Source: Pseudomonas marginalis
Lineage (GTDB): Bacteria > Pseudomonadota > Gammaproteobacteria > Pseudomonadales > Pseudomonadaceae
Assembly: GCF_900105325.1 (NCBI RefSeq)
Contig: NZ_FNSU01000001.1
Span: 992,001 to 1,056,000 of the forward strand
Direction of reading: 5' to 3'
DNA: 64,000 bases
This document shows, in pieces, positions 1-8,481 of the stretch; position 1 is the first letter of the stretch; every line of letters begins with the position of its first letter. The notes beneath the pieces were generated by a model that did no database searches, was not told the DNA's origin, and saw nothing but the letters and a program-made list of their open reading frames with translations. The translations under genes were made by a program, and so were the position numbers.

Positions 1-42
1 ACGGTGCACGGCTCGGGTAAAATCGGCAGGTTATTGAGGTGG

Positions 43-70
43 GAACTTTTTGCATAAGCCTCGACTCAAT
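43..70 (+). promoter_or_regulatory. AlgU (sigma-E type) promoter, distal, of algU
   Basis: GAACTT at 43-48 is followed after 17 bases by TCAAT at 66-70, which fits the ECF sigma-E/AlgU pattern GAACTT-N16/17-TCnnA. It lies about 250 bases upstream of the algU start. AlgU is known to autoregulate its own operon from promoters of this kind, so a distal autoregulated promoter is the natural reading. The rest of 1-321 holds a second such promoter and no convincing gene. Confidence 0.65.
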
Positions 71-235
71 AGCAGGTTGCCCGAAAGCTGGGAAACGTTG
101 AGTTTATTGGCCCGTCGGGAGCATTGGACGCGTCAGAAAACCGACGACAAGATTATTCGCGCAGCCGGCGTTGCCCGCGCTGCGTTTTTCGTGTGTGCCA
201 AATCAGTGCGTGCCGGAAACTTGCTTGAAGGGGGA

Positions 236-262
236 GAACTTTTGCGAAAAGTCCGAGTCTAT
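236..262 (+). promoter_or_regulatory. AlgU (sigma-E type) promoter, proximal, of algU
   Basis: GAACTT at 236-241, 16 bases, then TCTAT at 258-262. This matches the AlgU consensus more closely than the distal copy and would start transcription about 55 bases before the algU start codon. Two AlgU-dependent promoters in front of algU agree with positive autoregulation known for the family. Confidence 0.75.
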
Positions 263-321
263 GTTTGCAAGCCTGATCGTTTAGTTATGCAAGCCTCCTT
301 CAAGTACAACGAGGAGTGTTC

Positions 322-903
322 ATGCTAACCCAGGAAGAGGATCAGCAGCTGGTCGAGCGCGTTCAACGCGGTGACAAGCGAGCATTTGATCTGCTAGTGC
401 TGAAATACCAGCACAAAATTCTCGGGTTGATCGTGCGGTTTGTGCACGACACCCATGAAGCGCAGGACGTTGCACAGGAAGCCTTTATCAAGGCGTACCG
501 TGCACTGGGCAATTTCCGCGGTGATAGTGCGTTTTACACGTGGCTCTACCGCATCGCCATCAACACGGCGAAGAACTATCTGGTGTCTCGCGGACGCCGC
601 CCACCGGATAGTGATGTAAGTTCAGAAGATGCAGAATTTTACGATGGTGATCACGGCCTCAAAGATCTCGAGTCGCCGGAGCGTGCATTGCTGCGCGACG
701 AGATCGAAGGCACCGTTCATCGCACAATTCAGCAACTGCCAGAAGATTTGCGTACAGCGTTAACTTTACGTGAATTCGATGGTCTGAGTTACGAAGACAT
801 TGCGAGCGTCATGCAGTGTCCGGTGGGGACTGTAAGGTCACGGATTTTCCGGGCCCGGGAAGCCATCGATAAAGCCTTGCAACCGTTGTTGCAGGAAAAC
901 TAA
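322..903 (+). CDS. algU: RNA polymerase ECF sigma factor AlgU (AlgT/RpoE, sigma-22)
   Basis: Sigma factor of the envelope-stress regulon, controlling alginate, osmotic and cell-wall stress genes; held at the inner membrane by MucA until released. The 193-residue product begins MLTQEEDQQLVERV and is near identical to known pseudomonad AlgU. Region 2 (core and -10 binding) spans about residues 20-90 and region 4, with the helix-turn-helix SYEDIASVMQCPVGTVRSRI, about 130-185. The ATG at 322 is chosen because GAGGAG (311-316) sits six bases before it; an in-frame GTG at 316 lies inside that ribosome site. First gene of algU-mucA-mucB-mucD, with 32 bases to mucA. Confidence 0.97.
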   Translation: MLTQEEDQQLVERVQRGDKRAFDLLVLKYQHKILGLIVRFVHDTHEAQDVAQEAFIKAYRALGNFRGDSAFYTWLYRIAINTAKNYLVSRGRRPPDSDVSSEDAEFYDGDHGLKDLESPERALLRDEIEGTVHRTIQQLPEDLRTALTLREFDGLSYEDIASVMQCPVGTVRSRIFRAREAIDKALQPLLQEN

Positions 904-935
904 AGACAGCGGCGACAGCCAAGAGAGGAACCGCC

Positions 936-1523
936 ATGAGTCGTGATGCCCTGCAGGAATCGCTGTCCGCAGTGATGGATAACGAAGCGGATGAACTGGA
1001 ACTTCGTCGAGTGCTCAACGCATTTGATGATGCCGAAACCCGTGATACCTGGTCTCGTTACCAAGTCGCTCGGGCGGTGATGCACAAGGATCTTCTAATC
1101 CCTCGTCTGGATATTGCTGCGGCCGTTTCTGCCGCGCTGGCTGATGAAGCCGTTCCGGCAAAAGCTGCTCGTGGCCCTTGGCGCAGCCTGGGTCGCCTGG
1201 CAGTGGCTGCCTCGGTGACTGTTGCAGTGCTGGCCGGTGTTCGCCTGTACAACCAGGACGAAATCGCCGGTGCCGAACTGGCCCAGCAGACTCAGCAACC
1301 GGTCATGGCCGGTCCGCAAGTCAAAGGCCCAGCGGTACTGGCCGGCTACAAGGAAAGCTCCGACACCACCGGCCCTATGGCCAACGGTGTGCTGCAAGGG
1401 CAATCCGGCTGGCAGGACCAGCGTCTTCCAGGCTACCTGCGCCAACACGCACAGGAATCCGCCTTGAAAGGCACTGAAAGCGCTCTGCCATACGCTCGCG
1501 CTGCAAGCCTGGAAAACCGCTGA
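936..1523 (+). CDS. mucA: Anti-sigma factor MucA
   Basis: Inner-membrane anti-sigma factor that binds AlgU through its cytoplasmic N-terminal domain and is cut by regulated proteolysis under envelope stress. The 195-residue product has an acidic N-terminal domain (residues 1 to about 80), one membrane segment at about 87-104 (LAVAASVTVAVLAGV) and a periplasmic tail that MucB contacts. The length is the usual one and the frame is intact, so there is no mucoidy-type frameshift. A good ribosome site (AGAGAGGAA) precedes the ATG. Confidence 0.97.
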   Translation: MSRDALQESLSAVMDNEADELELRRVLNAFDDAETRDTWSRYQVARAVMHKDLLIPRLDIAAAVSAALADEAVPAKAARGPWRSLGRLAVAASVTVAVLAGVRLYNQDEIAGAELAQQTQQPVMAGPQVKGPAVLAGYKESSDTTGPMANGVLQGQSGWQDQRLPGYLRQHAQESALKGTESALPYARAASLENR

Positions 1524-1539
1524 TCCGTTAAGGAGCCCT

Positions 1540-2502
1540 ATGCGCGCCATACCGCTCCTTACGTTATTGCTCAGTGGTTGGTTTGCACTCCCCGCCCATG
1601 CCGACGAAGCCCAAGACTGGCTGACTCGACTTGGGCGTGCAGAGCAGCAGCAAAGTTTCCAAGGTACGTTTGTCTACGAACGTAATGGCAGTTTTTCTAC
1701 CCACGACATCTGGCATCGCGCCCAGAATGGCCAGGTCCGTGAGCGGCTCTTGCAGCTTGATGGTTCTGCCCAGGAAGTCGTTCGCGTAGATGGCCGCACT
1801 CAGTGCGTCAGCGGCACTCTTGTCGCCGGCCTGGGCAATTCGCGTGATGCGCCCTCGCGCGCCCTCGATCCGCAAAGACTCAATCAATTCTACGAACTGG
1901 CCGTTATCGGAAAGTCTCGCGTGGCCGGTCGTAATGCAGTGATTGTGTCGATTACACCCCGTGATCAATACCGCTACGGTTTTGAGCTGCACCTTGATCG
2001 TGAAACTGCGCTGCCGCTCAAGTCCTTGTTGCTGAATGATCAAGGGCAGTTGCTGGAGCGCTTTCAGTTCACTCGATTGGACACCTCCACCACGCCTAAT
2101 GATCGCGACTTGCAGCCTAGCGGCGAATGCACCTCCATCGCCGTCGGCGATACCAAGGCAGCGGCCGTAGAGGCCACCGAGGCGTGGCACTTGGAGTGGT
2201 TGCCGCCAGGCTTTCAGCTGACCAATAGCAGTGCCCGCAAGGATCCCCATACCAAGGCCACGGTCGACAGCCTGATGTATGAAGATGGACTGGCGCGCTT
2301 CTCGGTGTTTCTCGAACCGATCAGCGATGTGAGCGTGACCGAGACTCGCACCCAATTAGGCCCTACGGTTGCTGTATCTCGTCGCTTGAATACGGTGGAT
2401 GGCGAAATGATGGTGACTGTGGTCGGCGAAATACCTATTGGCACCGCCGAACGCATCGCACTGTCGGTGCGCGGTGAAAAAAAGGCCACCCCCAAGCCGT
2501 GA
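1540..2502 (+). CDS. mucB: Periplasmic sigma-regulatory protein MucB (RseB-like)
   Basis: Periplasmic partner that binds the MucA tail and shields it from the initiating site-1 protease; family members also sense lipids or lipopolysaccharide. A 320-residue protein with a signal peptide ending at about residue 21 (ALPAHA) and the large MucB/RseB domain beginning DEAQDWLTRLGRAEQQQSFQGT. It starts 16 bases after mucA, with AAGGAG before the ATG. The gene normally next in P. aeruginosa, mucC, is absent: a 234-base non-coding gap leads straight to mucD. Confidence 0.95.
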   Translation: MRAIPLLTLLLSGWFALPAHADEAQDWLTRLGRAEQQQSFQGTFVYERNGSFSTHDIWHRAQNGQVRERLLQLDGSAQEVVRVDGRTQCVSGTLVAGLGNSRDAPSRALDPQRLNQFYELAVIGKSRVAGRNAVIVSITPRDQYRYGFELHLDRETALPLKSLLLNDQGQLLERFQFTRLDTSTTPNDRDLQPSGECTSIAVGDTKAAAVEATEAWHLEWLPPGFQLTNSSARKDPHTKATVDSLMYEDGLARFSVFLEPISDVSVTETRTQLGPTVAVSRRLNTVDGEMMVTVVGEIPIGTAERIALSVRGEKKATPKP

Positions 2503-2621
2503 GTCGTTAATCCTATGTTCATCCAGATCTTTCACAGTACGTCCATGCCAGGTTGGCTGCCGAGAGCATGAAATGTCTGGATCAGCATTTTCACTTGCAA
2601 AAATCTCCCATGTTTTTTATA

Positions 2622-2651
2622 GGTCAGGGCTTGTTGGCCCTGGCCTTGTTT
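2622..2651 (+). terminator. Hairpin in the mucB-mucD gap
   Basis: GGTCAGGGC (2622-2630), loop TTGTTG, then GCCCTGGCC (2637-2645) forms a 9-base-pair stem with one G-U pair, followed by the weak T-run TTGTTT. It could attenuate read-through from algU-mucAB into mucD. The T-tract is poor, so it may only be an mRNA stability element. Confidence 0.35.
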
Positions 2652-2736
2652 AGTTCGCGGAACAAAGATGTCGTTCGCAGTTTTCGGCGTTTCTTGAACC
2701 CTGTCGCTCAACCCTGCTCGTCGTAACGGGAGCTGT

Positions 2737-4176
2737 ATGTCGATACCACGTTTGAAGTCTTACCTATCCATAGTCGCCACGGTATTGGTGCTGGGTCAGG
2801 CCGTGCCCGCGCAAGCGGTCGAGTTGCCTGACTTCACCCAATTGGTTGAGCAAGCCTCGCCTGCCGTGGTGAACATCAGTACCACCCAGAAGCTGCCGGA
2901 TCGCAAAGTCTCCAACCAGCAGATGCCTGACCTGGAAGGCCTGCCGCCGATGCTGCGCGAGTTCTTCGAGCGTGGCATGCCACAACCGCGTGCGCCCCGT
3001 GGTGGCGGTGGTGGCCAGCGTGAAGCGCAGTCCCTGGGTTCGGGCTTCATCATCTCGCCAGATGGCTACATCCTCACCAATAACCATGTGATTGCCGACG
3101 CCGACGAGATCCTTGTGCGCCTGGCTGATCGCAGTGAGCTGAAAGCCAAATTGGTCGGCACCGATCCGCGTTCCGACGTGGCCTTGCTGAAGATCGAGGG
3201 CAAGGACCTGCCGGTGCTGAAGCTGGGCAAGTCCCAGGACCTGAAGGCGGGGCAGTGGGTGGTAGCCATAGGCTCGCCGTTTGGTTTTGACCATACCGTT
3301 ACCCAGGGTATCGTCAGTGCCATTGGTCGCAGCCTGCCGAACGAGAACTATGTGCCGTTTATCCAGACCGACGTGCCGATCAACCCGGGCAACTCCGGTG
3401 GCCCGTTGTTCAACCTGGCGGGCGAAGTGGTGGGGATCAATTCGCAGATCTACACCCGTTCCGGTGGCTTCATGGGGGTCTCGTTCGCCATTCCTATCGA
3501 CGTGGCCATGGATGTTTCCAATCAGCTGAAAAGTGGTGGCAAGGTCAGCCGTGGCTGGTTGGGCGTGGTCATCCAGGAAGTGAACAAGGACCTGGCTGAA
3601 TCCTTCGGCCTCGACAAGCCGGCGGGCGCCCTGGTCGCGCAAATCCAGGATGACGGCCCGGCTGCCAAAGGCGGTCTGCAAGTGGGCGACGTGATCCTGA
3701 GCATGAACGGTCAACCGATCGTTATGTCGGCCGACCTGCCGCATCTGGTTGGCGCACTCAAGGCCGGCAGCAAGGCCAAGCTGGAAGTGATTCGTGATGG
3801 CAAGCGCCAGAATGTCGAGCTGACCGTGGGTGCGATCCCTGAAGAGGGCGCGACCCTGGATGCCCTGGGTAACACCAAGCCGGGCGCCGAGCGCAGCAGC
3901 AATCGCCTGGGCATTGCGGTGGCCGAGCTGACTGACGAGCAGAAGAAAGCCTTCGATCTCAAGAGCGGCGTGGTGATCAAGGAAGTGCAGGACGGCCCGG
4001 CAGCGTTGATCGGCCTGCAGCCTGGCGACGTGATCACTCACCTGAACAATCAGGCGATTGAGACTACCAAGCAGTTCACCGACATCGCCAAGGCGTTGCC
4101 GAAGAACCGCTCGGTATCGATGCGCGTGCTTCGCCAGGGGCGTGCCAGCTTCATTACCTTCAAGCTGGCCGAGTAA
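2737..4176 (+). CDS. mucD: Periplasmic serine endoprotease MucD (DegP/HtrA family)
   Basis: Periplasmic quality-control protease that degrades misfolded envelope proteins and dampens AlgU activation. The 479 residues comprise a signal peptide (cleaved near AQA, residue 27), a trypsin-like domain with catalytic His117 (TNNHVIA), Asp147 (PRSDVALL) and Ser220 (PGNSGGPLF), then two PDZ domains at about 260-360 and 385-479. The ATG has GGGAG seven bases upstream. It is the last gene of the alg/muc cluster, separated from mucB by 234 bases, so it may have its own promoter as well as read-through. Confidence 0.97.
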   Translation: MSIPRLKSYLSIVATVLVLGQAVPAQAVELPDFTQLVEQASPAVVNISTTQKLPDRKVSNQQMPDLEGLPPMLREFFERGMPQPRAPRGGGGGQREAQSLGSGFIISPDGYILTNNHVIADADEILVRLADRSELKAKLVGTDPRSDVALLKIEGKDLPVLKLGKSQDLKAGQWVVAIGSPFGFDHTVTQGIVSAIGRSLPNENYVPFIQTDVPINPGNSGGPLFNLAGEVVGINSQIYTRSGGFMGVSFAIPIDVAMDVSNQLKSGGKVSRGWLGVVIQEVNKDLAESFGLDKPAGALVAQIQDDGPAAKGGLQVGDVILSMNGQPIVMSADLPHLVGALKAGSKAKLEVIRDGKRQNVELTVGAIPEEGATLDALGNTKPGAERSSNRLGIAVAELTDEQKKAFDLKSGVVIKEVQDGPAALIGLQPGDVITHLNNQAIETTKQFTDIAKALPKNRSVSMRVLRQGRASFITFKLAE

Positions 4177-4190
4177 CCCACCCGGCCAAT

Positions 4191-4231
4191 AAAAAGCCCC
4201 GCCTTCGTTTTACGAGGGCGGGGCTTTTTTG
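4191..4231. terminator. Bidirectional intrinsic terminator between mucD and bepA
   Basis: A-run plus GCCCCGCC at 4191-4208 pairs with 4212-4229, giving an 18-base stem with one G-U pair, a three-base loop, and a T-run on each strand. It sits between two convergent genes and serves both. Confidence 0.93.
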
Positions 4232-4243
4232 TGGGCGATGGGT

Positions 4244-5677
4244 TTAGCCCATCATGCCTTTAACCAGGCGCTCCTGTTCGATCAACTCACGCTGACGTGC
4301 ATCGATACGTGACGACAACGGGAAATTGCTGCCGGCGCGACGTTTGGCAAAGTCCAACTGCTGAATCGCCTGCTGGAAGTCGCCCACCAAAGCAAAGTAT
4401 TCGGCGCGAGCCTGATGCAGGCCGATGATATTGCCCGACAAGCCACGAGTCTCGGCGACCTGGTACCACACATCCGGATCGTCCGGGCGAGACTTGAGCA
4501 AGCCATCCAGGGCCTTTTCCGCATCGGCGGTGCGATTCTGTTTAAGCAGCAGATCTACCCGAATCTGATTCAGCGGGTAGTTGCCGGGGTATTGGGTCAG
4601 CATCCGATCCGTGCGTTGCTGGGCATCGGGCAGGTGGTTGTTGTCGATGTCCAACTGGATTTGCGCCAGGTTGTAGGTGATGTCGTTGGGCGCCTTGGCC
4701 AGCAAGGGTTGCAGGCTTTCCCGTGCCTGCTTGAACTGGGAGGCTTTGATCTGGGCGATGGCCAGGCCATAGCGCGCCACGTCGTTTTTAGGATTTTCGT
4801 CCAGTTGCGCCTGGAAGCGCTTGGCGGCGAGTCCGGAGGTGTCTTCGTATTGCAGCTGTACCCGCGCGCGAATCAATTGGTAGCGCAGGCTGTCTTCCTT
4901 GCCGCCGGCCTTGGCTTGTTCCGCGCGGTTGCGGGTGTCGGCGATACGCGATTCGGTCACCGGGTGAGTCAGCAGGAATTCCGGCGGCTTGGCGTCGAAG
5001 CGATACTGACGCATCAGGCGTTCGAACATGGTTGGCATGGAGCGCGGGTCGTAGCCGGCTTTCTCCAGGTTGACGATGCCGATACGGTCCGCCTCCTGTT
5101 CATTCTGGCGAGAGAATCGTCGTTGTTCCTGGATGGCCGCGGCCTGTGTGCCGGCGATTGCGGCGATCCCGGCATCCCCGGCACCGGCGGCGGCCGCAAT
5201 GATGCCGCCGAGGAGGGCGGCCATCATCGGGATCTGCATGCGCTGCTGCGCCTCGACACCACGGGCGAAGTGACGCTGGGACAAGTGAGCCAGTTCGTGG
5301 GCCAGCACCGACGCGTATTCCCCTTCGGTCTGGGCATTGAGAAACAGGCCGCCGTTCACGCCGACGATACCGCCGGGTGCGGCGAAGGCGTTCAGTTGCG
5401 GGCTGTTGATCAGGATGAATTCCAGGCGCCGGTCATTCACCTGGCTGGTTTCCACCAGCTTGTACACGCTGGTTTCGACGTAATCCTTGAGCTGCGGGTC
5501 GTTCAACTGCGAGACCTGGCCCCGTAGGTAGGCCAGCCAGGCGCGGCCCAGCTGATATTCCTGTTGCGGCGAGACAATGGCAGAACTGGCGTCGCCAAGT
5601 GACGGCAGGTCGTCAGCGAAGCCTGGGGAGGCCAGCAGGCAAGCCAGCGTCAGCAGGGTAGGGCGCAAAAAAGTCAT
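4244..5677 (-). CDS. bepA: Periplasmic M48 metalloprotease with TPR domain, BepA-like
   Basis: Zinc metalloprotease that in Escherichia coli (BepA/YfgC) helps assemble the LptD LPS translocon and degrades stalled outer-membrane proteins. The 477-residue product has a signal peptide (about residues 1-21, SPGFA/DD), an M48 domain with HELAH at 127-131 and the third zinc ligand Glu195 in NEQEADRIG, and a C-terminal half of TPR helices (about 270-470). It is convergent with mucD across a shared terminator; both gene products act on envelope proteins in the periplasm. Confidence 0.9.
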   Translation of the reverse strand: MTFLRPTLLTLACLLASPGFADDLPSLGDASSAIVSPQQEYQLGRAWLAYLRGQVSQLNDPQLKDYVETSVYKLVETSQVNDRRLEFILINSPQLNAFAAPGGIVGVNGGLFLNAQTEGEYASVLAHELAHLSQRHFARGVEAQQRMQIPMMAALLGGIIAAAAGAGDAGIAAIAGTQAAAIQEQRRFSRQNEQEADRIGIVNLEKAGYDPRSMPTMFERLMRQYRFDAKPPEFLLTHPVTESRIADTRNRAEQAKAGGKEDSLRYQLIRARVQLQYEDTSGLAAKRFQAQLDENPKNDVARYGLAIAQIKASQFKQARESLQPLLAKAPNDITYNLAQIQLDIDNNHLPDAQQRTDRMLTQYPGNYPLNQIRVDLLLKQNRTADAEKALDGLLKSRPDDPDVWYQVAETRGLSGNIIGLHQARAEYFALVGDFQQAIQQLDFAKRRAGSNFPLSSRIDARQRELIEQERLVKGMMG

Positions 5678-5772
5678 GCACAGAGCCTTTCGACAAAGAG
5701 CTTACTGTAGCCGGACACTGAGCTTCGGACCAGATATTCTAAGCACCCCGAATGCGTGCCCGGAGTAAAACC

Positions 5773-6012
5773 ATGACCGACGCTGTAGCCTTTGATGCCG
5801 AACTCGATGCCAGCGGCCTCAATTGCCCGTTGCCTCTGCTCAAGGCCAAGCTGGAACTCAATCGATTGGCCAGTGGCGCTGTGCTCAAGGTGATCGCCAC
5901 CGACGCAGGTTCCCAGCGTGATTTTCGTACCTTCGCCAAGCTGGCCGGCCATACCCTGCTGCATGAAGAAGACGCCGCCGGTGTGTACCGTTACTGGTTG
6001 CGCAAGGCCTGA
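5773..6012 (+). CDS. tusA: TusA-family sulfur carrier protein
   Basis: Small cytosolic sulfurtransferase that carries persulfide sulfur for tRNA thiolation and molybdenum cofactor work. The 79-residue product contains the signature GLNCPLPLLKAK, where the Cys of the CPxP motif is the sulfur-bearing residue. The ATG at 5773 is preferred over an in-frame ATG at 5752 because GGAG at 5762-5765 precedes it and the shorter product has the usual family length. It is divergent from bepA and 31 bases before the permease gene. Confidence 0.93.
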   Translation: MTDAVAFDAELDASGLNCPLPLLKAKLELNRLASGAVLKVIATDAGSQRDFRTFAKLAGHTLLHEEDAAGVYRYWLRKA

Positions 6013-6043
6013 ACCGTTTGCCCCTACCACCCGAGGTTGATTG

Positions 6044-7114
6044 ATGTTCAAAGTGTTACGAGACTGGATCCAGCGCTACTTCTCCGATGAAGAAGCCGTG
6101 GTGCTGGCGGTCCTGCTGTTTCTGGCCTTTACGGCCGTACTCACCTTGGGAGGCATGCTGGCGCCGGTACTGGCGGGGATGGTGCTGGCTTACCTGATGC
6201 AGGGCCTGGTCACCACCCTGGAGCGTTTACGCTTGCCGGGCGGCGCAGCTGTGGGCCTGGTATTTGCCTTGTTCATGGGGCTGCTGGTGGTGTTTATTGT
6301 CGTGGTGTTACCGCTGCTGTGGCACCAACTGATCACGTTGTTCAACGAGTTGCCGGGCATGCTCGCCAAGTGGCAGTCGCTGTTGCTGCTGCTGCCGGAG
6401 CGCTACCCGCATCTGGTGTCGGACGAGCAAGTGCTGCAGGCGATAGAAGTGGCACGGGGCGAAATCGGAAAGTTCGGGCAATGGGCGCTGACCTTTTCCC
6501 TGTCCAGCCTGCCGCTGCTGGTCAACATCATGATCTACCTGGTGCTCGTACCGATCCTGGTGTTCTTCTTCCTCAAGGACCGCGCCATGATCGGGCGTTG
6601 GGTGAGCGGCTATCTGCCGCGCGAACGAGCGCTGATCACCCGGGTGGCCGAAGAAATGAACCGACAGATCGCCAACTACATTCGTGGCAAGGTCATCGAG
6701 ATCATTATCTGCGGGGGCGTTACCTACATTGCGTTTATCGCACTGGACCTCAACTACGCCGCCTTGCTGGCACTGCTGGTGGGGATTTCGGTGGTGGTGC
6801 CGTATGTCGGTGCCGTGGTGGTGACGGTGCCGGTGACCTTGATCGCCTTGTTCCAGTGGGGCTGGAGCGACCAGTTCATCTACTTGATGGCGGTCTACGG
6901 CATCATCCAGACCCTGGATGGCAACGTGCTGGTGCCGCTGCTGTTCTCGGAGGCGGTCAACCTGCACCCGGTGGCGATCATCTGTGCAGTGCTGTTGTTT
7001 GGTGGACTGTGGGGATTCTGGGGGGTGTTCTTTGCGATTCCCCTGGCGACGCTGTTCAAGGCCGTGCTGGATGCGTGGCCGCGGCAGGAGCCGGTGGTGG
7101 CACCTTTGTTGTAA
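6044..7114 (+). CDS. perM: AI-2E family permease, PerM-like
   Basis: Inner-membrane protein of the AI-2E/PerM superfamily (some members act as Na+(Li+)/H+ antiporters or exporters; substrate here unknown). The product has 356 residues with about seven to eight hydrophobic segments, the charged loop FLKDRAMIGRWVSGYLPRER near the middle and the conserved late region GNVLVPLLFSEAVNLHP. The ATG at 6044 follows GAGG (6033-6036); a TTG three bases upstream is less likely. It probably forms a transcription unit with tusA. Confidence 0.85.
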   Translation: MFKVLRDWIQRYFSDEEAVVLAVLLFLAFTAVLTLGGMLAPVLAGMVLAYLMQGLVTTLERLRLPGGAAVGLVFALFMGLLVVFIVVVLPLLWHQLITLFNELPGMLAKWQSLLLLLPERYPHLVSDEQVLQAIEVARGEIGKFGQWALTFSLSSLPLLVNIMIYLVLVPILVFFFLKDRAMIGRWVSGYLPRERALITRVAEEMNRQIANYIRGKVIEIIICGGVTYIAFIALDLNYAALLALLVGISVVVPYVGAVVVTVPVTLIALFQWGWSDQFIYLMAVYGIIQTLDGNVLVPLLFSEAVNLHPVAIICAVLLFGGLWGFWGVFFAIPLATLFKAVLDAWPRQEPVVAPLL

Positions 7115-7120
7115 GGGTAG

Positions 7121-7157
7121 GCGCGAATCACTGCTTCATCGCTGCAGTGATCCGCGC
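7121..7157. terminator. Hairpin between convergent perM and bcp
   Basis: GCGCGAATCACTGC (7121-7134) and GCAGTGATCCGCGC (7144-7157) form a 14-base-pair stem with one mismatch and a nine-base loop, exactly between two convergent stops. There is no T-run, so it may terminate by another route or protect 3' ends. Confidence 0.5.
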
Positions 7158-7163
7158 TACAGA

Positions 7164-7637
7164 TCAGGCCTTGTTCAATGCCTGGGCTGCGGCCAGAACG
7201 GCGTCCACATGGCCCGGCACTTTCACGCCGCGCCATTCCTGGCGCAGCACACCGTCCTTGTCGATCAGGAAGGTGCTGCGATCCACACCCAGGTATTCCT
7301 TGCCGTACAGCTTCTTCAGCTTGATGACGTCGAACAGTTGGCAGACCGCCTCATCCTTGTCGCTGATCAGCTCGAACGGGAATTCCTGCTTGCCCTTGAA
7401 GTTCTCATGGGACTTCACGCTGTCGCGCGACACGCCAAACACTTCGGTGTTGGCGGCCTTGAATGCTGCGTACTGGTCACGGAAACCCTGGCCTTCGGTG
7501 GTGCAGCCCGGGGTGCTGTCCTTCGGGTAGAAGTAGATCACCACTTGCTTGCCCTTGAGGGCGGCAAGGCTGAAGGTCTGGCCGCTGGTGGCCTGGGCTT
7601 CGAAATCGGCGACCGGTTTATCGATGACTACCGCCAT
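7164..7637 (-). CDS. bcp: Thioredoxin-dependent thiol peroxidase Bcp (PrxQ family)
   Basis: Peroxiredoxin that reduces hydrogen and organic peroxides in the cytosol. 157 residues; the peroxidatic Cys45 lies in STPGCTTEGQGFRD. The resolving cysteine found five residues later in many BCP proteins is not present (Gln50 stands there); the only other cysteine is Cys99. This suggests a one-Cys or alternative resolving mechanism, which is known for part of the family. It lies 10 bases after the GcvR-like gene and is likely co-transcribed. Confidence 0.93.
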   Translation of the reverse strand: MAVVIDKPVADFEAQATSGQTFSLAALKGKQVVIYFYPKDSTPGCTTEGQGFRDQYAAFKAANTEVFGVSRDSVKSHENFKGKQEFPFELISDKDEAVCQLFDVIKLKKLYGKEYLGVDRSTFLIDKDGVLRQEWRGVKVPGHVDAVLAAAQALNKA

Positions 7638-7647
7638 GATGACTTCC

Positions 7648-8208
7648 TTACATTGGGTTCTGTGGGCGCCACGGCTCGATCAGCGCGTCGAGGTTCAGGG
7701 CATCGGCGAAATCCAGGAACTGGTCGCGCAGCCAACTGATCTGCACGCCGGCCGGCAGGGTCACGGTGAAGGTGGCGTTGAGCATGGTGCCGCCGGTTTG
7801 CGGGGCCTGGTAGGCTTCGCAGGTCAGGTTCTCCAGTTCGACGTTATGGTCGATGAAGAACTGGCACAGCTCATTGACGATGTCCGAGCGGTAGGCCGAG
7901 CTGACATACGCCACATAAGGAAGCGCCTGCGGGCGATTTTCCAGGGCGGCGCTGCGCACCACGTTGACGGTGAAGTCGTGCTTCTTGGCCAGGCCCGGCA
8001 GGCCGGTCTCCAGGCGCGCCAGGGCATCCCAGGTGCCGGAAATCTGCAGGACCAGCGCACTGCACTCGCCATGGCGGGTCAGGCGGGAGGTCACCACGGC
8101 ACAGCGGTTTTCATGGCTGGCGCGGCACAGGACGTTGGTCAGCTCCATGGGGTTGGCGCCGAGGGCACTGATAACAAGGAATTGTTCGCGAACTGTGGGG
8201 GTGGACAT
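7648..8208 (-). CDS. GcvR-like tandem ACT-domain protein
   Basis: 186 residues with two ACT-like domains (about 8-80 and 95-180), resembling the glycine cleavage transcriptional repressor GcvR, which senses glycine and antagonises GcvA. It begins MSTPTVREQFLVISALGANP. It is upstream of bcp in the same direction and divergent from dapA, the arrangement usual in pseudomonads. The regulatory target is not shown by the sequence. Confidence 0.82.
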   Translation of the reverse strand: MSTPTVREQFLVISALGANPMELTNVLCRASHENRCAVVTSRLTRHGECSALVLQISGTWDALARLETGLPGLAKKHDFTVNVVRSAALENRPQALPYVAYVSSAYRSDIVNELCQFFIDHNVELENLTCEAYQAPQTGGTMLNATFTVTLPAGVQISWLRDQFLDFADALNLDALIEPWRPQNPM

Positions 8209-8418
8209 GCAGCCTTCCTAAAACGATGAGCGGTCGATACTGTGAGGGCTGTATCGATCAAAGCATGAAGGGTAGCGAAAAGCGTCGCCAAGGGATAGGA
8301 GGTGGCGTTTTCATTGCGTGATCCGCCTGATTTTGCCCAGCCTCAACCCGTGCTTTGGCCCAATGATGGCATTGCCCGTCGTTTAGTTGCGCCAGAACGC
8401 ATCCTCAGGCGGTACTTC

Positions 8419-8430
8419 GCTTGTACAAGC
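8419..8430. promoter_or_regulatory. Perfect 12-base palindrome in the gcvR-dapA divergent gap
   Basis: GCTTGTACAAGC is a perfect palindrome 52 bases before the dapA start, in the 273-base gap 8209-8481 that otherwise holds no gene. It could be a repressor operator or simply chance; no matching regulator is visible. Confidence 0.25.
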
Positions 8431-8481
8431 ATCTTGGCGCCAGTACCATTACGGCTCTCTTTTTCCGGCAGGAGCGGTTGC

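Noticed and set aside
50..328. A 92-codon open frame upstream of and overlapping algU
   Set aside because: It starts with TTG without a ribosome site, spans both AlgU promoters and overlaps the algU start; composition is not protein-like.
936..1523. A mucoidy-type mutation in mucA
   Set aside because: The frame is intact with full length and a complete membrane segment.
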